From CAYFZO01 sp965226235 (GTDB lineage Bacteria; Pseudomonadota; Gammaproteobacteria; Poriferisulfidales; Oxydemutatoraceae): DNA of 64,000 nucleotides. Positions 59,401 through 64,000 of this stretch are shown here, piece after piece. The stretch lies in the NCBI GenBank assembly GCA_965226235.1, contig OZ245335.1, positions 1,674,001 through 1,738,000 on the forward strand, read 5' to 3'. Numbering within the stretch: position 1 is the first letter of the stretch; every line of letters starts with the position of its first letter. The notes beneath the pieces were generated by a model that was given only the letters and a program-made list of their open reading frames with translations, was not told the origin of the DNA and did no database searches. Both the position numbers and the translations under genes were made by a program.

Positions 59401-60947
59401 TGGCGCGGGTGCTGGCGGGCGGCACGACCGAGGTGGTGGTGGAGCTGGAGAATCCGGGGTTGCTGGAGATGAGCGAGGTAGTCCGGGTCTCTCTCTCGAC
59501 GGAGATCGTGGTTGCCGTTCCGTCTTCGCTGACGCTGACGGCGACTACGCCGCGCGCGACCTTCACCATCGAAGCGCGCCACGACGCGGATCCGCCGGAA
59601 GGGATGGTGCTCGCCTCTGGCCGGGTGATGTCGGGCGAAGAGCGGGTTGCGTACACGCGGGTGGTTTCGACCACTTTGTCGGTGGAGATCGTGCCGCGGC
59701 GCTTCCGGCTGTCGCTGTCGCCGCTGTCGCCGCTGGGGCAGTTCAGCGCGACAGTGCGCCCGAACGAGGCGATTACGGATGCTACGGAGACGCAGTCGGT
59801 GCGTAGCGTCATCACTGTGGAGGACGAAATCACGGTCGGATCGCTGACGGTGCAGGTAGAGATCCGGCACTCGTTTATCGGAGACCTGCGCGTTTTGCTG
59901 GTCTCTCCCGAGGGGGCGATGGTGACGTTGTATCGCCAGCTGGGCAACCCTGTGGAGAATCTCTTCGAGACATACACCTCGCTGGATCATGCAGGTCTGG
60001 CTACTTTGGTAGGGACACCCGCGCAGGGCGAGTGGACACTGACGGTAGGTGACTATATTTTTCAGGATACCGGCACGCTGGAGGCGTGGAGCCTGGAGAT
60101 TAGCGAATTCGCGCCGGTGCTTGCAGGCGGCAGCGCGGCGGTGACGGCTTCGCTGGTGGCGGTCGAAACCCCGCTCGGGACACCGCGGCTGTTTGCGGAC
60201 GAGACGCTGGCGGTGGCGCTGGCGTATAACGACGGCACCGGCGTTGCGCTGTCCGAATCGCTGGTGACATTCAACGCGGAGAGCACCGCCGTCGGCGTGA
60301 CGCTGGACGCGGCGCCCGACGCGACACCGGGGAGGCTGACGGCGGTGGTCGCGGGCGCGGTTCCGGTGAACGCCGAGATCGCGCCGGCGGCGCTGCCGAT
60401 GAGGATCGCGCCGCGGCGCTTCCGGCTGTCGCTGTCGCCGGGCGCGCCGCCGGGGCAGTTCAGCGCGACGGTGCGCCCGAGCGAGATGATTGATACGGGT
60501 ACGCAGGCGAGTGTGGGCAGCAGCATTACCGTGGCCGAGTCCACCACGATCAAATCGCTGGCGGTGCGGGTAGAGATCAGCGGCGTGCCTCCCTTGGTCC
60601 TGCTGGTTAGGCTGCGTTCTCCCGGGGGAGCGGATGTGCTGTTGCACGGGCAGACGGGCGGAACCGAGCTTGGTTTCGAGCGGGCGTACACCTCGAGGGA
60701 CCATGCGGGTCTGGCTGCTTTGGCTGGCGAGAGCGCGCAGGGCGAGTGGACACTGATGGTAGCTGATTTTTCGTCTGGTGGCAGCTATCGGCACGCTGGA
60801 GGCGTGGGGTCTGGAGATCAACGGCTTCGCGCCGGTGCTTGCAGGCGGCAGCGCGGCGGTGACGGCTTCGCTGGCGGCGGTCGAAACCCCGCTCGGGACG
60901 CCGCAGCTGTTTGCGGACGAGACGCTGGCGGTGACGCTGGCGTATAA
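38475..60947 (+). CDS. Giant secreted protein with P/Homo-B-like domain repeats (main frame)
   Basis: Uninterrupted frame of 7490 codons from TTG 38475; the last ~57 codons (after about 60785) are out of frame. A signal peptide (LILLLLSAGIAQAQ) is followed by about 950 residues related to the 5238 surface protein. From about 41.35 kb onward it is a string of ~100-residue beta modules, many separated by a VEIxPRRFRL linker. Fourteen modules carry the proprotein-convertase P-domain (P/Homo B) pattern: GDLRVxLxSPEG, then LAALVG, QGEWTLTVGDY and GTLEAWSLEIN. They are near 41.7, 44.2, 44.9, 46.5, 47.2, 48.2, 48.9, 51.5, 52.2, 52.9, 56.6, 57.3, 59.7 and 60.4 kb. The rest are Ig-like. Probably a very long surface adhesin. 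No catalytic protease domain is seen. The gene continues in shifted frames to the window end. Confidence 0.85.
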   Translation: MRFLRLHGAAWLILLLLSAGIAQAQVYLPSSSTVSTASPPTDIDPDILKGFVADGQIIRTQAPQCGSSDDPCTGIVRYRFDNYRVIPSQAPALPRFEFDYQVRAGQPPSAVGEDINELDKPANLGNVASSIEAAIRYNSEAFGMNRFVGSGPENCRIETAEIFSPGEWPQTVEDVAPDVASIAIEWVGAPFGPDEGFDPYVFPDNVYETVATVSCGIVDSSKPANVAFHASMLAATLQLTDAGPQTEAYAAVADNQLWYYPLDGAPAIVDAEVGHADGEFFFLDLTFSEGVKAAARPNLDAAPPGVADFAGAVSVVSRADDAFSVPLEVDRVTRPGGAPLRAGDQVVRLHFAESPQRLPALLSSQLPNFMLRVAPSAGSIFAFDDDAPLHTGEEWAVEVWYDPLAPYLLSAEVSAGNLSAEVSPGNSYIDIVFNEPVRFAIQFDADGRVVAPGTAVLPEPADFIVRQYDPVGDSFEDLPLSQVDVLDPATFAGEAVSLRLHLPVLSLGGNFDIRIAERQKDQTHPSLASVFDDPAETRDGSFSNLRGTSNFPRTAAFAQAGSVPVDTRLFVLAADPTTPVLVPGETLRFSLGLEVVGGGLGLADGEQVLVTLAFEEGGAFGATLQPTEFIASAGSTRATVQVTFDEPDRASEVPVRTLTALAGGDAVRIDEPEVVISVVTSRPFSLVFEPDSVLLIDNQLFSPDENQVYREHEEIVLSLVPESPAAWVPLSSTERLVVRVGNPEIPFLATLDVIFSGSDVASDDGRLSVPITIPPLLTGDYTLFVDLDPAQSQFRYPAGVSISPDQPKLELEFQSQQGVIIPRELRLAFDPDQVSRIEPGGSTMVDVVLRSISIVADSVSQDDVFLELALVDTERVTVRLRVEPDTQDITVSPTEWVLSGSEQAQFSTEVSIIVSSGASPQTATLVAEVDRGQSNIVLEPGQPLLTTEARLGLVVPRRVLLNFSVERARALAGGTTEVVVALEDPDVLMEDEQLLVSLQPTTVTVIPSELTLTREQPSTLFTIAAPFDAVPPLGMVVASGEVLSGDAPVANTRVVSTTLSVEIVPRRFRLSLSSAGVRFSRTERPNEAIPDFRATQSVRSTITVAEATTIKSLAVRVEIRHLDIGDLRVFLVSPEGTAVALHDQAGDPAENLFETYTSLDHAGLAALVGTPAQGEWTLTVGDYLSGEIGTLEAWSLQINTGVQVLAGESIPVVVTLSGVDTPFGASRLFAGETLTADWTYTDGVGVTLPPVVFDVTSSTSSVEVASMLSATPDATTGVGVLEARFDAAAGLLNAEIDPALVPVQPIRRFRLAFAPATTARVLAGGTNEVMVVLENVDLLREGETLQVTLQPTTVTVIPSERMLTPATPRATFTIEARHNAVPPLGMVVASGEVLSGDAPVAYTQVVSTTLAVEIAPRHFRLTVLKGGRFIDFEYVVAGGNTEVQVGFLDTDSPLGLGRLDASETLQVDFVYTDGEGVTLSPVSLTDRDFVAPATVGAGEGATSGVLQLTGSGLVNANVAPVALRIEVLPNEFRLMFEPPQIGILTGTTETVVLSLTDASRLPAGDEVLVGLRLVDASTVSVVSPTELSFDASATSHEVVLSAAADTSPGATVLVASVEMSPASLAGAGFVNAGLPVSIVGEREFEWVFRSPQGERLSTAVVVASASTRVDGASSPQVTGASTRLLVSLEGVAGERLFDDEQVNVSVSVGAQLGLEIEPAEFTFRAGEMSQELELELTALLPLAVQRDDLQLQLLETMPSTLRTTIPSSATLPVQVLREFTVSFATPNGTPLEITTAPDNASRGVTTVQILSGGNRTVMWVLDNPELLGVDEEFFFDLLPRLRDGRVGSGQNSEPGDVFTLTMDDRSDLLPGTVPLRGLIAGRVVLESDGKEVLHTRVVPITLRVEIAPRRFRLSLSPGAPPGQFSATVRPNEMIHTGTQSIVESSITVAEPTTIKSLAVRVEISGVSPLLLLVRLRSPGGADVLLHGQTGGTELGFERAYASRDHAGLAALAGESAQGEWTLIVDSTSLGGNIGTLEAWGLEINGFAPVLAGGSVSLVASLTAIRTPPLGVPRLFANEMLEVVLAYDDGTGVALSTQRVTFDAERTPVGVTLDALFDATRGTLTAVVAGAISVNAEVAPAALPVEISPRRFRLSLSGAQADPARRIAREARPHAFIPYLDFGLLVSTITVTEGITIESLVVGVAISHPERGDLEVVLTLPGGTTVTLYSSNPFDAGSDLVQAYTSVGDNAGLAALVGGSAQGDWSLTVRDFSGTENAGTLESWYLEINTGAQVIAEESVPVVVTLSGVDTPFGASRLFAGETLTADWTYTDGVGVTLPPVMFQVASPTSRIEVASMLTATSAATTGVLEATFDAGLVNAEIDPAVVPVQSVRIVDAREFEWVFRSLQGERLSTAVVVASASTRVDGVSLPRVTGALTRLLVSLEGVAGERLFDDEQVKVNVSVSAGAQSGLEIDSAELTFRAGEMSLELELELAAFLPLAVQRDDLQLQLLETVPGRLVRTTIPPSATLPVQVLREFTFSFTTLDGAPIEIATQPDNADRRATTVQILIGGLRRVVLVLDNPELLGVGEEFFLGDVPTLPNGRTSSGEDSEPGDVITLSIDAESDVRPKTVTLGLTGKVKLGRGGEEVLHTRVVPVSLRVEFVPRRFRLSLSPAAGKFSRTERPNEAIPIPDGTDIQSVRSIITVEDEITIESLTVQVEILHSFLGDLRVLLASPEGAVVVLHSQRGSSAENLFETYTSLDHAGLAALVGAPAQGEWTLTVGDYAAGDTGTLEAWSLEINGFAPLLAGGSAAVTASLVAVETPLGTPQLFTNETLEVALAYDDGTGVALSTQRVTFDAERTPVGVTLDALFYATPGTLTAVAAGAISVNAEIASAALPVEIAPRRFRLSLSGAPFGDAPFVGASRPVALIPDVQSSLRSAIAVPGITIESLVVQVAIRHLDISELEVVLVPPGVVEEEGVLLHNRAETFEKTYTSVRSGLADLVGQGFSAGDWVLRVEDFQSRNVGVLNAWYLEINTGAQVIVGESIPVVATLSGVDTPFGASRLFAGETLTVDWTYTDDAGVTLSPVVFDVTSTTSSIEAASILTATPDATPGVLEATFDAGLLNAEIDPALVPVQPIRRFRLAFVPATTARVLAGGTTEVMVVLENSNVLMEDEQLRISLQPTTVTVIPSELTLTSTMLQAPFTIEALFDAVPPLGMVVASGEVLSGDAPVAYTQVLSTTLAVEIAPRRFRLSLSPGARPGQFSATVRPNKMIFTGALNAVDSSIAVAESTTIKSLAVRVEINGVAPLNLLVRLRSPGGAEVLLHGQTGGTEIGFDRAYTSRDHAGLAALAGESAQGEWALIADANVGTLEAWSLEINGFAPVLAGGSVAVTASLAAVETPLGTPRLFVGETLAVTLAYNDGTGVALSPAPVTFDAERTTVGVTLDAAPGATPGTLTAVVAGAVPVNVEVAPAALSVEISPRRFRLSLSGAPADPTRRIAREARPHAFIPYLDFAPLVSTITVTEDITIESLVVGVAISHPERGDLEVVLTLPRGTTVTLYGTNPLDIESDLVRAYTSVGDAGLAALIGGSAQGDWSLTVTDNSGTENAGTLESWYLEINTGVQMLAGESVPVVVTLSGLDTPFGASRLFAGETLTADWTYTDGVGVTLPPVMFQVASTTSSVEVASLLSATSAATAGVLEATFSATLLNAEIDPAVVPVQPIRRFRLTFVPATTARVLAGGTTEVEVVLENAGLLREGETLQVTLQPTTVTVIPSALTLTSTMLQAPFTIEAPFDAVPLLEMVVASGEVLSGDAPVAHTRVVSTTLAVEIAPRRFRLVVLKGIVAIDFEYVVAGGSAEMFVGILDVDTPLGDSVLDASERLQVDFVYTGGEGVTLSPVSLMERSPAILATVDASEGATSGVLQLTGSGLVNADVAPVALRIEVLPNEFRLVFEPPQIGILTGTTETVVLSLTDASRLPAEVNVLVGLSLVDASTVSVVSPTELSFNASATSHVVVLRAAADTSPGATTLFAAVLSSPPVLSDAEFVDAELPVSIVGEREFEWVFRSPQGERLSTAVVVASASTRVDDASSLRVTGASTRLLVSLEGVAGERLFDDEQVKVSVSVGAQSGLEIEPTTFTFSAGETSLELELELTAFLPLAVQMDDLQLQLQETVPSTLRTTIPSSAMLPVQVLREFTFSFATPDGTPIEIITQPDNAGRRATTVQILVGNSNAVRLVLDNPELLGMDEKFFLDLLPALPFGSISSGQNPEPGDVITLLTESRSDLPLGTVTLSLTGQVKADSRFGEEVLHTRVVPVSVRVEFVPRRFRLSLSPSNRFSRTERPNELIPDNTATQSVHSNITVEDEITIESLAVRVEISHLDIGDLRVLLISPEVAVVTLHGTTNDPAENLFETYTSLDHAGLAALVGAPAQGEWRLSVGDYALGETGTLEAWSLEINGFFVRVLAGDSAAVTASLVAVETPLGMPELFEDETLEVALAYDGTGVTLSEQMVTFDAERTPVGVTLDALLDATRGTLTAVAAGAISVNAEIAPAALPVEIAPRRFQLSLSLSPPPRQFSATVRPNEEIPDETDTQSVHSSITVEDEITIKSLTVRVEILHPNIADLRVFLFSPEGAVVLHERTGGVTNNLFETYTSLDHAGLAALVGAPAQGEWTLTVGDYSGDDIGTLEAWSLEINGFAPVLAGGSAAVTASLVAVETPPLGVPRLFEGETLAVTLVYNDGTGVALSEQMVTFDAESTAVGVTLDALFDATPGTLTAVAAGAVPVNAEVAPGALPVEIVPRRFRLSLSGDDQFSRAVRPNELIPDNTGTQSVHSIITVEDEITIGSLAVRVEIRHILIGTLHVVLVSPEGAVVLHERAGGGTENLFETYTSLDHAGLAALVGAPAQGEWTLTVGDYSSGLVGELEAWSLQINTGVQVLAGESVPVVVTLSGLDTPFGASRLFAGETLTVDWTYTDGVGVTLPPVVFDVTSSTSSIEVASTLSATSAATAGVLEATFDAAAGLVNAEIDPAVVPVQLIRQFRLAFVPATTARVLAGGTTEVMVVLENVDLLREGEVVRVSLSTEIVVAIPSALTLTADEESTIFTIVAPFDAVPPLGMVVASGEVLSGDAPVAYTRVLSTTLAMEIAPRRFRLVVVKGGGVEVIDFEYVVAGGSTEVEVGISGVDTPLGVSVLDASETLQVWFVYTGGEGVTLSPVLFNRDALIVPATVDADEGATSGTLTAVVAGSGLVNADVAPVALRIEVLPNEFRLVFEPLQIGILTGTTETVVLSLTDASRLPAGVEVFVGLSLDDASTVSVVSLTTLSFDASATSHEVVLRAAADTSPGATVLVASVEMSPASLAGARFVDAELPVSIVGAREFEWVFRSPQGERLSAAVVVASASTQVAGASSPQVTGALTRVLVSLEGVAGERLLGDEQVNVSVSAGAQLGLEIEPDEFTFGAGETSLELELELVAFLPLAVQRDDLQLQLLGTVPDTLSTTIPPSATLPVQVLREFTFSFATPDGAPLEITTPPDNAGPRATTVQVLVGGSNEVVLVLDHPGLLGVDEEFFLDLLPPLPNGRVFSSQNPKPGEEIGFSIDAGSDVPLQTVTLGVTGQVKSGGSDGEEVLYTRVVPVSLRIEVLPNKFRLVFEPPQVGILTGRTETVVLSLTNASRLPAGDEVLVRLRLDDASTVSVVSPTELSFDASVTSHEVVLSAAADTSPGATVLVASVEMSPASLAGAEFMGAGLPVHIFGAREFEWVFRSPQGERLSTAVVVASASTQVDGASPRVTGASTRLLVSLEGVAGESLFGDEQVKVNVSVSAGAQSGLEIDPTTLTFRAGEMSQELELELTAFLPLVVQRDDLQLQLQGTVPDTLERTTIPSSATLPVQVLREFTISFALPDGTPLEIITQPDNAGRRATTVQILIGGNRRVVLVLDNLGLLGVGETFFFDLLPPLPRGRIDSGQNPEPGDVITLSTDLGSNVPLQTVSLGLIAGRVESDADNKEVLHTRVVPVSLRVEFVPRRFRLSLSPAAGKFSRTERPNEEIPDDTDSQSVRNFITVGDEITIESLAVRVEIRHLDIGDLRVVLISPEGTVVVLHDFVSDPAENLFETYTSLDHAGLVALVGAPAQGVWTLTVGDYVSGNIGTLEAWSLEINGFARVLAGGSVSLVASLSAIETPPLGVPRLFEGETLEVALAYDDGTGVALSEQMVTFDAESAPVDVTLDALFYATPGTLTAVADAISVSVNAEIAPAALPVEIVPRRFRLSLSGDDRFSRAVRPNELIPDDTGTQSVRSVITVEDEITIGSLAVRVEIRHTFITDLRVFLVSPEGAMVALYDQASGFGFETNLFETYTSLDHAGLAALVGTPAQGEWTLSVGDYAPGETGTLEAWSLQIINTDVQVVLAGESVPVVVTLLGVDTPFGASRLFAGETLTVDWTYTDGVGVTLSPVVFDVTSPTSSIEAASILTATSAATAGVLEATFDAAAGLANAEIDPALVPVQLIRRFRLAFAPATTARVLAGGTTEVMVVLENSNVLMEDEQLRISLQPTTVTVVPSELTLTSTMLQAPFTIEARFDAVPPLGMVVASGEVLSGDAPVAYTQVLSTTLAVEIAPRRFLLAVLEKDGARIDFKYVVAGGSTEVVVSISGVRTPLGRGRLDVSETLQVDFVYTGGEGVTLSPVSFNEDALFTSAPATVDAGEGATSGVLRLTGSGLVNADVAPVTLRVEVLPNEFRLVFEPPQIGILTGTEETVVLSLTDASRLPAEDEVLVELLLDDASTVSVMSPTTLSFNASATSHVVVLSAAADTSPGATVLVASVEMSPASLAGVRFVGAGLPVSIVGEREFEWVFRSPQGERLSTAGVVAGASTQLLVSLEGVSGERLFEGEQVDVTLAPVSGAVLSAVFPETASIQRGSPQAIVLTAFPDAARGGIDELQVQLTQTIPTELADSVTIPPSTTLPVRAFSGLVLSFATPEGVARVLAGGTTEVVVELENPGLLEMSEVVRVSLSTEIVVAVPSSLTLTATTPRATFTIEARHDADPPEGMVLASGRVMSGEERVAYTRVVSTTLSVEIVPRRFRLSLSPLSPLGQFSATVRPNEAITDATETQSVRSVITVEDEITVGSLTVQVEIRHSFIGDLRVLLVSPEGAMVTLYRQLGNPVENLFETYTSLDHAGLATLVGTPAQGEWTLTVGDYIFQDTGTLEAWSLEISEFAPVLAGGSAAVTASLVAVETPLGTPRLFADETLAVALAYNDGTGVALSESLVTFNAESTAVGVTLDAAPDATPGRLTAVVAGAVPVNAEIAPAALPMRIAPRRFRLSLSPGAPPGQFSATVRPSEMIDTGTQASVGSSITVAESTTIKSLAVRVEISGVPPLVLLVRLRSPGGADVLLHGQTGGTELGFERAYTSRDHAGLAALAGESAQGEWTLMVADFSSGGSYRHAGGVGSGDQRLRAGACRRQRGGDGFAGGGRNPARDAAAVCGRDAGGDAGV
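39701..39754 (+). repeat. 27-bp in-gene tandem duplication
   Basis: ATCTGCCGAGGTATC recurs at 39701 and 39728, giving LSAEVSAGN/LSAEVSPGN in the unique N-terminal region of the giant protein. In frame; two copies. Confidence 0.8.
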
Positions 60948-61461
60948 CGACGGCACCGGCGTTGCGTTGTCCCCGACGCCGGTGACATTCGACGCGGAGA
61001 GCACCGCCGTCGGCGTGACGCTGGACGCGGCGCCCGACGCGACGCCAGGGACGCTGACGGCGGTGGTCGCGGGCGCCGTTCCGGTGAACGTCGAGGTCGC
61101 GCCGGCGGCGCTGCCGGTGGAGATCTCGCCGCGGCGCTTCCGGCTGTCGCTGTCGGGCGCGCCGGCGGACCCCGCGCGGCGCATCGCAAGGGAGGCGCGT
61201 CCCCATGCTTATATTCCGTATATAGATTTCGCGCCGCTGGTCAGTACCATCACCGTGACGGAGGGCATCACGATCGAATCGCTGGTGGTCGGGGTCGCGA
61301 TCAGCCACCCGGAGAGGGGCGATCTGGGGGTTGTGCTGACACTGCCCGGGGGAACGACGGTGACACTGTACAGTCCTAACTTTTCTGACTTTGAGTCCGA
61401 CCTCGTCCGGGCATATACGTCGGTGGCGCGACGCGGGTCTGGCGGCCTTGATCGGGGGTAG
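60786..61461 (+). CDS. Giant protein continued, second frame
   Basis: After a 1-nt insertion within 60779-60789 (GGTGGCAGCTATCGGC against GGTGGAAATATCGGC in the parallel unit at 44.6 kb), the coding sequence continues in the +1 frame from IGTLEAWGLEINGF to IESLVVGVAISHPERGDL and ends at TGA/TAG near 61461. It completes P domain 14 and contains an Ig-like module and most of P domain 15. It has no start of its own. Confidence 0.75.
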
Positions 61462-64000
61462 CGCGCAGGGCGATTGGTCGCTGACGGTGAGAGATGTTTC
61501 TGCAACTGAGAGCGCCGGCACGCTGGAGTCGTGGTACCTGGAGATCAATACCGGCGTGCAGATGCTCGCGGGCGAAAGCGTGCCGGTCGTCGTGACCCTG
61601 TTGGGGCTCGACACGCCGTTTGGTGCATCGCGTCTGTTTGCGGGCGAGACGCTGACGGCCGATTGGATATACACCGATGGCACCGGCGTGACGCTGCCCC
61701 CGGTGATGTTTCAAGTAGCGAGTACCACATCCAGCGTCGAGGTCGCCTCGACGCTGAGCGCGACGCCGGACGCGACCACAGGGGTAGGGGTGCTGGAGGC
61801 GACATTCGATGCGGCCGCCGTTCTGGTCAACGCAGAAATCGACCCTGCGGTGGTGCCGGTGCAGCCCATACGCCGGTTCAGGCTGGCGTTCGCCCCTGCG
61901 ACCACGGCGCGGGTGCTGGCAGGCAGCACGACCGAGGTGATGGTGGTACTGGAGAATGTGGATTTGCTGAGGGAGGGCGAGGTAGTCCGGGTCTCTCTCT
62001 CGACGGAGATCGTGGTTGCCATTCCGTCTGAACGGACGCTGACGGCGGATGAGGAGAGCACGATCTTTACCATTGTGGCGCCCTTCGACGCAGTGCCGCC
62101 GCTGGGGATGGTGGTCGCCTTGGGCGAGGTACTGTCGGGCGATGTAGATGTACCGGTCGCGAACACGCGGGTGGTTTCAACCACCCTGGCGGTGGAGATC
62201 GCGCCGCGGCGCTTCCGCTTGGTGGTGGTGAAGGGTGGCGGGGTTATCGATTTCGAGTACGTGGTCGCCGGAGGTAGCACCGAGGTGGTGGTGGGCATCT
62301 CGGGCGTGGATACCCCACTGGGGCCAAGTCGGCTGGATGCGAGCGAGAGGTTGCAGGTTGGGTTTGTCTACACGGATGGGGAGGGCGTAACCCTGTCGCC
62401 GGTGTCGCTCAACGAGGATGTCCCGTTCGCCCTGGCGACGGTAGACGCCGACGAGGGCGCGACATCGGGGGTGTTGCAGTTGACCGGCAGCGGTCTGGTG
62501 AACGCGGATGTTGCGCCGGTGGCGCTGAGGATCGAGGTGTTGCCGAACGAGTTTCGCTTGGTGTTCGAGCCGCCGCAGATCGGGATTCTGACCGGCACGA
62601 CGGAGACGGTGGTTCTGTCGCTGACCGACGCGTCGCGCCTGCCGGCAGGGGATGAGGTGCTTGTGGAATTGCTTCTGGTCGATGCCAGCACCGTGAGCGT
62701 GGTGTCGCCGACCGCGCTGTCGTTCAACGCCTCTGCTACGAGTCATGTGGTTGTGCTGCGCGCTGCTGCGGACACATCGCCCGGGGCGACGGTTTTGGTC
62801 GCCTCGGTGTTGTCATCGCCGACGGCACTTTCGGGCGCGAGGTTTGTGGATGGCGAGTTGCCCGTGAGCATCGTCGGCGAGCGTGAGTTCGAGTGGGTGT
62901 TCCGTTCGCCGCAGGGTGAGCGGCTGTCTACCGCGATGGTGGTTGCCAGTGCTTCTACGCGGGTTGACGGCGCTTCGTCGCTGCGGGTTACCGGTGCTTC
63001 GACGCGGGTGTTGGTCTCCCTGGAAGGCGTTGTCGGCGAGCGCCTGCTCGGCGACGAGCAGGTTGATGTGTCTGTAAGCGTTGGGGCGCAGTCGGGTCTG
63101 GAGGTAGATCCGGCTGAGTTCACTTTCAGTGCAGGAGAAATGTCGCTGGAACTGGAACTGGAACTGACCGCGTTCCTTCCCCTTGCGGTGCAGAGGGACG
63201 ATTTGCAGTTGCAGTTGCTAGGGACGATGTCGGACACGCCGGAGCGCACGACGATCCCGCCGTCTGCGACGTTGCCGGTGCAGGTGTTGCGCGAGTTTAC
63301 TGTCTCCTTGGCCCTGCCGAACGGCACGCCGCTTGAGATCACCACCCCGCCGGACAATGCCGATCTCAGGGTCACGACGGTGCAGATTCTGATTGGCGGC
63401 TCTCGTCGGGTGATGTGGGTGCTGGACAATCCAGAGTTTCTGGATACGGAGTTGCTGGGGGGGGACGAGAAATTCTTGTTTGATCTTCTGCCGCGGCTGC
63501 CCAATGGTCGCGTCCAGAGCGGTCAGAACTCGGAACCGGGGGATGTTTTCGGATTAATAATGGACAACGGATCACATCTGCCGCTAGAAACGGTGTCGCT
63601 GGGCTCAATAACTGGCCGGGTGGTGTCGGAGTCGGACAACAAAGATGTTTTGCACACGCGGGTAGTTCCAATCACCCTGCTGGTGGAGATCGTGCCGCGG
63701 CGCTTCCGGCTATCGCTGTCGCCGGCGGGGGTCGTCCAGTTCAGTCGGACGGAGCGCCCGAACGAGGCGATCCCGGATAATACGGCTACGCAGTCGGTGC
63801 ACAGCACCATCACTGTGGAGGACGAAATCACGATCGAATCGCTGGAGGTGCGGGTAGAGATCAGTCACTTGGATATCGGAGACCTGAACGTTTTACTGGT
63901 TTCTCCCGAGGGGGCGGTGGTGCCGTTGCATAACCCGGCGGGCGGCTCTGCGGAGAATCTCTTCGAGACATACACCTCGCTGGATCATGCAGGTCTGGCT
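61430..64000 (+). CDS. Giant protein continued, third frame (partial, runs off the window)
   Basis: A second 1-nt insertion near 61424-61430 (GTGGCGCGACG against GTGGGCGACG at 49.2 kb) moves the frame again. From AGLAALIGGSAQGDW the third frame carries recognisable modules to the window end (TYTSLDHAGLA in P domain 16). The module order resembles that at 49-51.5 kb. The 3' end, where a GlyGly-CTERM-like tail could be expected by analogy with the 5238 protein, lies outside. Confidence 0.72.

Larger units (their letters stand above)
41680..64000 (+). repeat. Higher-order repeat region encoding P-domain and Ig-like modules
   Basis: At least eight module types recur in changing order, with long near-identical DNA blocks. 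For example, the block from CTCTTCGAGACATACACCTC through the next 70 bp occurs about nine times with few changes, most recently at 63959. Sixteen P-domain units are visible, the last cut by the window end. Such homogeneity points to recent amplification or gene conversion, and makes this region hard to assemble from short reads. Confidence 0.9.

Noticed and set aside
57240..61184. Minus-strand frame of 1314 codons opposite the giant gene (and similar frames at 47283-49505 and 53097-54470)
   Set aside because: Arg/His-rich shadow of repetitive GC-rich coding sequence. The plus strand has a signal peptide and recognisable domains, the minus strand none.

Overview
This window looks like a chromosomal segment of a GC-rich gammaproteobacterium. 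The evidence is the run ilvN-ilvC-pssA-leuA, the blocks ftsH-glmM-tpiA and tusA/bepA, an FdxA-type ferredoxin, and surface proteins with a GlyGly-CTERM-like tail. A sulfur-oxidising (Chromatiales-like) lineage is a guess. The genus cannot be read from the sequence. The housekeeping blocks are embedded in accessory DNA full of insertion-sequence relics, secreted proteins and local tandem duplications.

Layout. 0.2-1.8 kb: a minus-strand pair made of an AAA/SMC-like ATPase and a small PD-(D/E)XK-like protein. 2-3.4 kb: broken ISNCY transposase pieces. 3.4-4.0 kb: a retropepsin-like/SEC-C protein. 4.0-10.0 kb: an IS481 end relic, a 5' module that recurs at 38 kb, a dockerin-like secreted protein and a 1591-residue surface protein. 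9.7-10.85 kb: a 565-bp tandem duplication. 10.8-18.2 kb: bepA, tusA, ilvN, ilvC, pssA, leuA, a uracil-DNA glycosylase gene split by an in-frame amber codon inside a 15-bp repeat, and rimI. 18.2-20.1 kb: a 104-bp tandem array built from the start of the transporter gene that follows it. 21.8-23.1 kb: an IS3 element with a programmed frameshift site. 23.3-25.1 kb: a second ATPase plus PD-(D/E)XK-like pair. 25.3-29.0 kb: an ISNCY relic, an AddB-like nuclease and fdxA. 29.2-29.8 kb: a graveyard holding a cytosine-methyltransferase stub and IS481 and IS3 ends. 30.0-36.7 kb: rlmE, ftsH, glmM, and tpiA preceded by seven truncated tandem copies of its own 5' end. 37.1-38.4 kb: a broken IS481 and a 116-bp deletion derivative of it. 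38.5 kb to the window end: one gigantic secreted-protein gene with at least sixteen P/Homo-B-like domains.

How it fits together. The metabolic genes serve branched-chain amino acids (ilvN, ilvC, leuA), phosphatidylserine synthesis (pssA), envelope quality control (bepA, ftsH), peptidoglycan precursor supply (glmM), glycolysis (tpiA), and tRNA, rRNA or protein modification (tusA, rlmE, rimI). The secreted proteins probably form a surface-display set. Two of them start at TTG behind the same conserved 5' module, and the giant protein shares its N-terminal region with the 1591-residue protein.

The most striking feature is pervasive local tandem duplication. Inside genes the periods are multiples of three (15, 18, 21, 27, 27 bp). 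At gene boundaries they are not (104, 212, 565 bp). Two of the arrays amplify the start codon and 5' codons of the next gene. All functional statements come from reading motifs; no database search was run.
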